64,000 bases of DNA, taken from assembly GCA_964057225.1 (NCBI GenBank), contig OZ059896.1, forward strand, positions 10,168,001-10,232,000, read 5' to 3'. This DNA comes from Auanema rhodensis. Taxonomy: Eukaryota; Nematoda; Chromadorea; Rhabditida; Rhabditidae. Shown here piece after piece: positions 58,601 through 64,000 of this stretch. Below the pieces are notes generated by a model. That model was not told the origin of the DNA. It saw nothing but the letters and a program-made list of their open reading frames with translations, and searched no databases. Positions within the stretch are counted from its first letter, which is position 1. Every line of letters begins with the position of its first letter. A program made the position numbers and the translations under genes.

Positions 58601-60765
58601 TGCATTCATCTCTTCAGGAGGATTATTAGTTGTAGACGTTGAGGCGCTTTCGGAATTAGTCTTCGTAGCTTGTGCACTATTTCTAACCGTGAAATTTTTC
58701 CGATTCTCTCCAGTTGGAAAGGGTTCAACTGAATGAGATGTAGAAGGTGTTGATTGGAATGATTTGCAAACTAAAACCAAAAAAACATCAAATATAAAGA
58801 TGAGATGCAAACCATCTTCACTGGAAGAAGACAATTTGATACTACTTGAGACAATACTGACAGGGCCTGAATATTAATACTGATTTAAAATGAATACAAA
58901 ACAAATATTACTAGAAAAAGGAACTGATTTCGAATTTTGAAGTTCTCGGAGACGTTTCATTTCTGCAACTCTCTCTTTCACCGTTCCTTTCCCCTTCTGC
59001 TCTTCTTGGATTTCTCTGATAGTTTTGCCTTTCTTACCGTGAATCGTGCTGTAAACAAGCATATATTTCAAAAACGTATAAATAAAAACTTCATAGGTGT
59101 CGAAGGTCCTTGTTTCGCTAACTCATCATTGAGAGGAGAATTACTAACTAATTTACAATGAACTTGTTGCACTGGAATAAGAAATGTTATTTTAAAACAT
59201 AATGCCAACACACTAATTCGTTTGTCAGATTCCACAGCATCTTGTTTGACAATATTGGTGTTCGACTTATTTCGCTGAATCCGAGTATTCGTTACTTTCA
59301 TCTGTTTTGCAGAATAATTAAACTATAACTAAGTGAATAACTTGTATATGATAATCAAAACTCACTTCTGGATTAGACACTGGTGAAACAGAAGTAGAAT
59401 CCTCTTCAATGAAATCTTTAGGAACTGTAGGAGAAATAGTTAAGTTTATATTATCTGAGCATGAATATTCTGGCAATGTCTGATTTAAAATACTCTCTAG
59501 CTCCAATGCTTCTAAAACTTAAATATATCAAAATACTCCCAATATATCATACCTTCATCACTATTGTCACTAATTTTTTCCAAACCTAACAGTGTGCCTC
59601 TTTGAGGAACATTTCTAAGCTTATCAACTTTTTTAAAAAGACTAACAGGCAAATTTGTTCCCTGCGAAGCTTAATTAAAATAATGTCTATGATATTAAAA
59701 ACAAAATATCCTACCAATTTCATCCAGAATATGAAAAAAACGAGGTACATATTTCTTTGATAATATATTCCAACTCATAAGTTCTTTCTTTTCTTTCCTT
59801 AAAGCTTCACTTTGCTTCTCGCAAAACTCTTTCCTGAAAAAAATTAATTAATTCAAGTCCTTCAGAACAGTACTAACTTTCTTTTATTTCCGGCAGCAAT
59901 ATCAATGACATCTTTGAATTTTTTTTCCAAATCTATCCTTCTTTGTTGCAAGGTCTTGGCAACTTCGACAGAGTGAGAATACTTTTCTCTCCAAGTATTA
60001 GCTGCATTCGCATGTTCCTAATGAATATTTAAAAAGCATAATGATTCAGAAAAACATACCCTAGATTCTTTGGCTTTAGCTTCCAAAATACTAATTTGCT
60101 TCAACAAATCTTGTTCTCTCTGCTTAGCCTAAACAAGTTGTTGATATTTCAATATAAGATAGAAATCCAGTAACCTGGCCAGCATCAACTTTTAAAGTAC
60201 TTAGTTCAGTTTGCAATGCAAAAACATCTTTGAGTCTGTCTTCAACAAATTTGTTAGTATCTCCTAATTGACGTTTAATATGAGCATTTTCCTAAACCAA
60301 GAATCAGTTTTTTCTCATACCACCAAATACCTCTTTTATTTCTTCATAATTTGCTGATCGCTTAGCCATCAAATAAAAGCTGTCCATTATTCTTCGGCAA
60401 CTGGCTCTCATATTTTCACATAATTCACACCCAGGGGGTATTTGAGATACCTCTCCAAATAAGGAGGGTATATTCTTTAAATGTAATGGTTGAAATCAGA
60501 TGATTAGTTATAACCCACTGTCTGATCTGTGTCCGCTGTATTACTGTCATATGTTTCATAGTTGTTAGTGGAGGAAGGAAGAGGTGATAGTTCGGCATAC
60601 TGAACAAATGTTTAATTTCCTTTTTTTTTTAACACTCACTGTAGGTTCAGCGGATTGCTCAACAAATTCATTGTCATACTGAATGGCAGCTGGTATTACA
60701 GAATCATTTTCATAACCTTCTCTTGAATTCGGTATAGCTTGAGATGTTGATGGTTGATCACCCAT
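52685..60765 (-). CDS. ~2035-residue coiled-coil/acidic scaffold protein, 45 exons, function unknown
   Basis: A continuous 45-exon model with introns mostly 45-60 bp (first exon 60640-60765, last 52685-52804) sums to 6108 nt with every phase matching, so the gene is solid although unrecognised. N-terminal ~70 residues are Ser/acidic (MGDQPSTSQAIPNS). Residues ~95-275 form a coiled coil (QLGDTNKFVEDRLKDVFALQ, SEALRKEKKEL). ~410-455 is a basic KGKTIREIQEEQKGKG helix. ~460-1590 is Ser/Glu-rich and disordered, with a tandem module at ~927-1357 encoded at 55316-56964. IKRGRKSKSEHE at ~1605 resembles an AT-hook. The last ~400 residues are helical and hydrophobic (AAYTRLLSHALVFE, ACIPQALIFWLLGNSWRLLE). 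The coil-acidic linker-helical end layout recalls large nuclear scaffolds such as ICE1 of the little elongation complex, a weak guess. The start follows a TTTCTAG acceptor-like site. Confidence 0.8.
55316..56964 (-). repeat. tandemly amplified two-exon coding module
   Basis: Four full copies and one partial copy of a unit of about 341-362 bp: a 53-nt exon (DQFSGLRKNTRTRVTAS) plus a longer exon starting KK(S/N)SSDVSSVVPEKS and ending KPEPSNAIVLP(V/A)EG. Short exons: 55701-55753, 56063-56115, 56403-56455, 56764-56816. Long exons: 55316-55658 (extended), 55801-56020, 56162-56360, 56503-56722, 56865-56964 (only the end is shared). Introns are as similar as exons, and unit length and phase keep the frame open, so amplification was recent and is tolerated. 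Confidence 0.92.
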
Positions 60766-61269
60766 GCCATCAGAACTAGAAACAACCGTTTGATCAACAT
60801 TATTTATAAAAAAAATACCAGAAAAAAAAATTTGTCATAAGTGAAAAAAAATAACATGTATTAACAATCTGGAAGACCAATCATAATACTTTGTTGATAG
60901 CAAATACTTAAACACCATGATGAAGAAAATAATACAAATTTCATTAAATGTTTTAATAAATCTTCATTTGAATAAGTTTCACTAACCTTTTTAAGCTTTG
61001 ATGAACTAACTTTTGAAATTTTAATTTTAAATTATAATAGCCGTGAGATTAAAAATGTGCTAAGCTAATAATAATAGTCTAAGCACGAACACTTTGAGTT
61101 TAGACCTTTAAAAAAATTTTGGGCCTTTTATTTCTTTTATATTCTTAACATCTGTGCACAATTTCACAGTTTCGTATATTAATCGTGTTCTTTATTTCTA
61201 GTTCGTGACTTATTTTAATTTGTCCGTTTTTTTGAACTGTGAGTAATAATTATTGTTTAGGGTATTAAA

Positions 61270-61798
61270 ATGGTTGCTGGTAAGCCCATCGCTAAGAACG
61301 CCAAGAACGTCAAGGGAACCAAGAAGGCCCTTAGAAAGAAGAAGGTTCACCTTAAGTTCAATGTTGAATGCAAGAACCCCGTTGAGGATGGTATTGTCAA
61401 GATCGAAGATTTTGTAAGTTCTTTTTATCCTACGGCCTTGTCGGGCTTAGGGCCACTTCCCTAGTCAGTCCCGATGTTTTAGGAAGTCTTCTTGAACGAG
61501 CACATCAAAATCAATGGAAAGACTGGTCAGCTCGCCAGCAACAACGTTAAGGTTGAGGTTGCTAAGACCAAGATCTCCGTTATTGCCGAGATTCCTTTCT
61601 CTAAGAGGTAAACTTTTGTCTTTTTTGCTCAAGTTATTTAACCAATTTTCTAGATACCTTAAATATCTTACCAAGAAGTACTTGAAGAGAAACTCTCTCA
61701 GAGATTGGCTTCGTGTTGTTGCTATTAACAAGAACACTTACGAGCTCCGTTACTTCCACATCAGCCAAGATGAGGATGATGGCAGTGACAACGAGTAA
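61270..61798 (+). CDS. rpl-22: 60S ribosomal protein eL22
   Basis: Exons 61270-61413, 61483-61607, 61654-61798 (414 nt, 137 aa). Large-subunit ribosomal protein that contacts rRNA. Family features are the Lys-rich start, [14 protein letters not shown] near residue 29, [35 protein letters not shown] (the RNA-binding segment), DWLRVVA and [10 protein letters not shown], then the acidic tail DEDDGSDNE. Codon use is strongly biased to C-ending and AAG codons, unlike its neighbours, as expected for a highly expressed gene. A TTGTTTAG site 11 nt before the ATG is a likely trans-splice acceptor. It is divergent from the large gene at 60765, sharing about 500 bp. Confidence 0.97.
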
Positions 61799-61810
61799 AA
61801 TGTTGTTTGA

Positions 61811-61816
61811 AATAAA
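61811..61816 (+). terminator. poly(A) signal of rpl-22
   Basis: AATAAA 13 nt after the eL22 stop codon, implying a very short 3'UTR, consistent with nematode ribosomal protein genes. The convergent aminopeptidase gene ends only 93 bp away. Confidence 0.7.
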
Positions 61817-61890
61817 TTTGTTATCGCTTAATGATTTATTTTATTCGAAAATATATATGACCAACAATGAGTATCAGATTAACCGGAATA

Positions 61891-63571
61891 TTAAATACAT
61901 TTTTTGCCGAAGAGAGCATCACAGAAGTTATTAACTCGTTTTACAGCGTGTCCTTTTCTGCACCCGAATGCTGAGTCGTATTCGAATAGGTTGGAGAGCC
62001 CGCTCATGACTTGACGAATGATTGAGGTGAATAATGATACATTTTGTGACGAATAGCACCAGTAGAGATTCCAATCGCACAATTCGAATGCTTCTGGTTT
62101 ATTATAAACCTAAAAAGAAAAATTTTCATTGGTCGGAATCTAAACTTTACCAGATCTATCACGGAATCTCTTAGCTGACTGCTTCCAGGAATTTGTGATT
62201 GCGAATAGAAATAGCAAAAATCGGATACTAACTGAGCACGACCAACACTTGAGAATAGGAAAGGATCACTTGTCATAAAACTGAAATATTTTCTTGGTTT
62301 TCATAATTACTATACCTATTCACCTGAATATTGAAGACCAAGTGTTTAAGTCATAGTTAACTCTAATGAAAGAGGTAAAGTTGAGATTTACAAGAATAGA
62401 ATCTGATGAATGAAGTAGGGTTTGAGTGAACATGAATTCAGGGAATGCTGTGGAGTTGGGATTTGAAACAGGTAACCTAAAATTAACAGTGTGTGGATAG
62501 TTCGAAGTTTATAAAAATTATCACCTCAATGGCCATAGTACTGTTGAATATTGAGTAATTTGGGAATTTGATCCATTATTTTGTACATATACTGATGGAA
62601 ATCCTCCGGTTGTGAACCAATATTGGTATACCTTAGAATTATTTTGATATTTCTCAAAATCATTGTTACTTACCTGGCCTAAAGTTATATTATATTCGAT
62701 GTTCACTTCATCAAAATAAGAGGTGAACACTGTGAGATTAAAATTAGGATATCGTGAAACCAAGTTTCTAATAACTGAGAGCATATACTTTTCCCCCACA
62801 ACTGATTCGAGGGATTCCAGATAAATAACTCCTTTTAAATAACAGTGTGATGATATCTTCAAATGTTAAAAGCTTAAGTCTGGATTGATTGATTTTACTA
62901 ACCATATCTTTAGTAATTTGTTCAGGCATTAGTAAAGAATGTCCCGGAGATATGAAATCTTCTGCCAACTGAATTTCGACATATTTAGAAAGTCTAAATC
63001 TTGAATAACGTTCATCGTTCCCCAGAAGAGCTCTAACAATTTTATAAGAAATATAATCAGTAATGTCTTCCTAGAAAGTTTTCACAATGTATAATTAAAT
63101 GCCTAAAGCAACATCAAACCTGAAGACAAATGTATTGCCAGCTATCTATTGTAGCCTGGTTCCCGATCCAATGATGAGCTAATTCGTGAGCTATAACATA
63201 AGTGAGATGAGCATCGTCTCCTGATGATGCAAGTTCTCTAGAGATCAGAATGTGACCCCAGTTTTCCATTCCTCCATCATAATCGGGAACTAATATGAAA
63301 TCCATCTAAATAAAATAAAATTTTCTCTTCAAAATCGAGGAGATGTTTTTTTTAAAATAAGAAATTACTATTCAAGAAGCAATTTGATTTTTGTTGTTGG
63401 TTATTTATTTATTTTATTTTAAAAATTTACTTTATTAAGAGGAAGTGGTTGTTCCATTATGTCAGCTATTAATTCGAAAGCAGATGCCGCAATATCAAGA
63501 ACTCGGAGAGCCAGAGCTCTGGAAGCAGAATGAACTCTCAAGGTAACTCCAAACGATGTTAAACGAGATAG
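61891..63571 (-). CDS. M1-family zinc aminopeptidase, C-terminal part (5' end beyond window)
   Basis: Eight last exons: 63431-63571, 63120-63305, 62903-63070, 62674-62856, 62525-62631, 62324-62476, 62151-62280, 61891-62109 (1287 nt, 428 aa). Earlier exons lie beyond 64000; 63572-64000 is intron. Cuts N-terminal residues from peptides, probably as a membrane or secreted ectoenzyme. Substrate motif reads GGMENWG (usual G-A/G-M-E-N). Zinc site HELAHHW is followed by exactly 18 residues and Glu (LQED), completing HExxH-x18-E. The catalytic Tyr sits in HCYLKG. The segment after the catalytic core is only about 250 residues, shorter than mammalian APN, and ends in a Cys-containing tail (GCRKGH, FCDALFGKKCI). 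It should be an active enzyme if the N-terminal half is intact. Confidence 0.9.
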
Positions 63572-64000
63572 CTGAAAGTAAAAAAATTAATCACTCAATA
63601 TTCAATAGATTTCATAATATTACTGAATTTTTAACAATAACCTAACAGTGTCAAAATTTCAAATGTAGATGTTACATTCAAAACGGTTTCCAAAGTTAGT
63701 TTATATTTTTATTTATAATGTAAATAATAAGTAAAAGAGATCATTTGCCTATTCCGATCTGAGGATAGTTTTGTTTTGCTTTCAAAACGTTCTTTTTTTA
63801 AACTGATGCCGATTGATTTATTAGTTTTTTCTTACTTATAAAATTTTCTATATATCCATTTTTTCAACAACATACATTTTCAACATTTCTTAAGAATAGT
63901 AGATTCATTATTGACCTTCTTTATGAGCATAAAAACTCATCAAAGCAGAATTCTATGAACGAACATTTTTGCAAACATGTTTGCCAAAACTCTACCAGTC

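Noticed and set aside
1-64000. tRNA, rRNA genes and CRISPR arrays
   Set aside because: No A-box/B-box pair with a cloverleaf, no rRNA-like stretch and no regularly spaced identical repeats were found by eye; a covariance scan was not possible.

Overview
The window is nematode genomic DNA: AT-rich, with many 45-60 bp introns ending in TTTTCAG or TTTTAG. It carries gene types typical of nematodes: an srh-type chemoreceptor, a FAT-2-like fatty-acid desaturase, a DYF-18/CDK20-like ciliary kinase, and a secreted Cys/Gln-rich chitin-binding-like protein. The species cannot be fixed from sequence alone. All gene models below are splice models read by eye, with reading phase checked across every junction.

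Layout. 1-6.2 kb: AT-rich intergenic DNA with microsatellites. 6.3-9.7 kb (+): CDK20/DYF-18-like kinase, 9 exons. 9.7-13.5 kb: low-complexity DNA with a few exon-like islands. 13.5-20.7 kb (+): a single-pass membrane protein with a three-finger (activin-receptor/Ly6-like) ectodomain, split by a 6.2 kb intron that holds a phase-compatible alternative terminal exon. 21.6-24 kb: MITE, a mariner copy with one internal stop, and a short GTAT-flanked retroelement-like insertion. 23.9-43 kb: a recent, rearranged triplication in which three intact srh-type receptors (+) alternate with copies of the chitin-binding gene (-). Only the third copy of the chitin-binding gene (39.4-43.0 kb) is complete. The first two are 3' fragments joined, through an identical 12-nt filler, to a broken exon of the three-finger gene. 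The first block is also loaded with a Merlin-like element and a decayed BEL/Pao retroelement.

43-46.6 kb: no gene recognised. 46.7-49.4 kb (-): fat-2-like delta-12 desaturase. 50.0-51.7 kb (-): inorganic pyrophosphatase with a presequence-like first exon and an internal alternative start. 52.1-52.5 kb (+): a possible small FMC1-like gene. 52.7-60.8 kb (-): a 45-exon gene for a ~2035-residue coiled-coil/acidic scaffold protein of unknown function, with a tandemly amplified two-exon module. 61.3-61.8 kb (+): ribosomal protein eL22. 61.9-64 kb (-): the C-terminal part of an M1 zinc aminopeptidase running off the right edge.

The right third is dense with housekeeping genes and otherwise ordinary. 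The unusual biology is in 20-43 kb (segmental triplication, transposon loading, receptor divergence concentrated in one exon) and in the repeated exons of the large gene.
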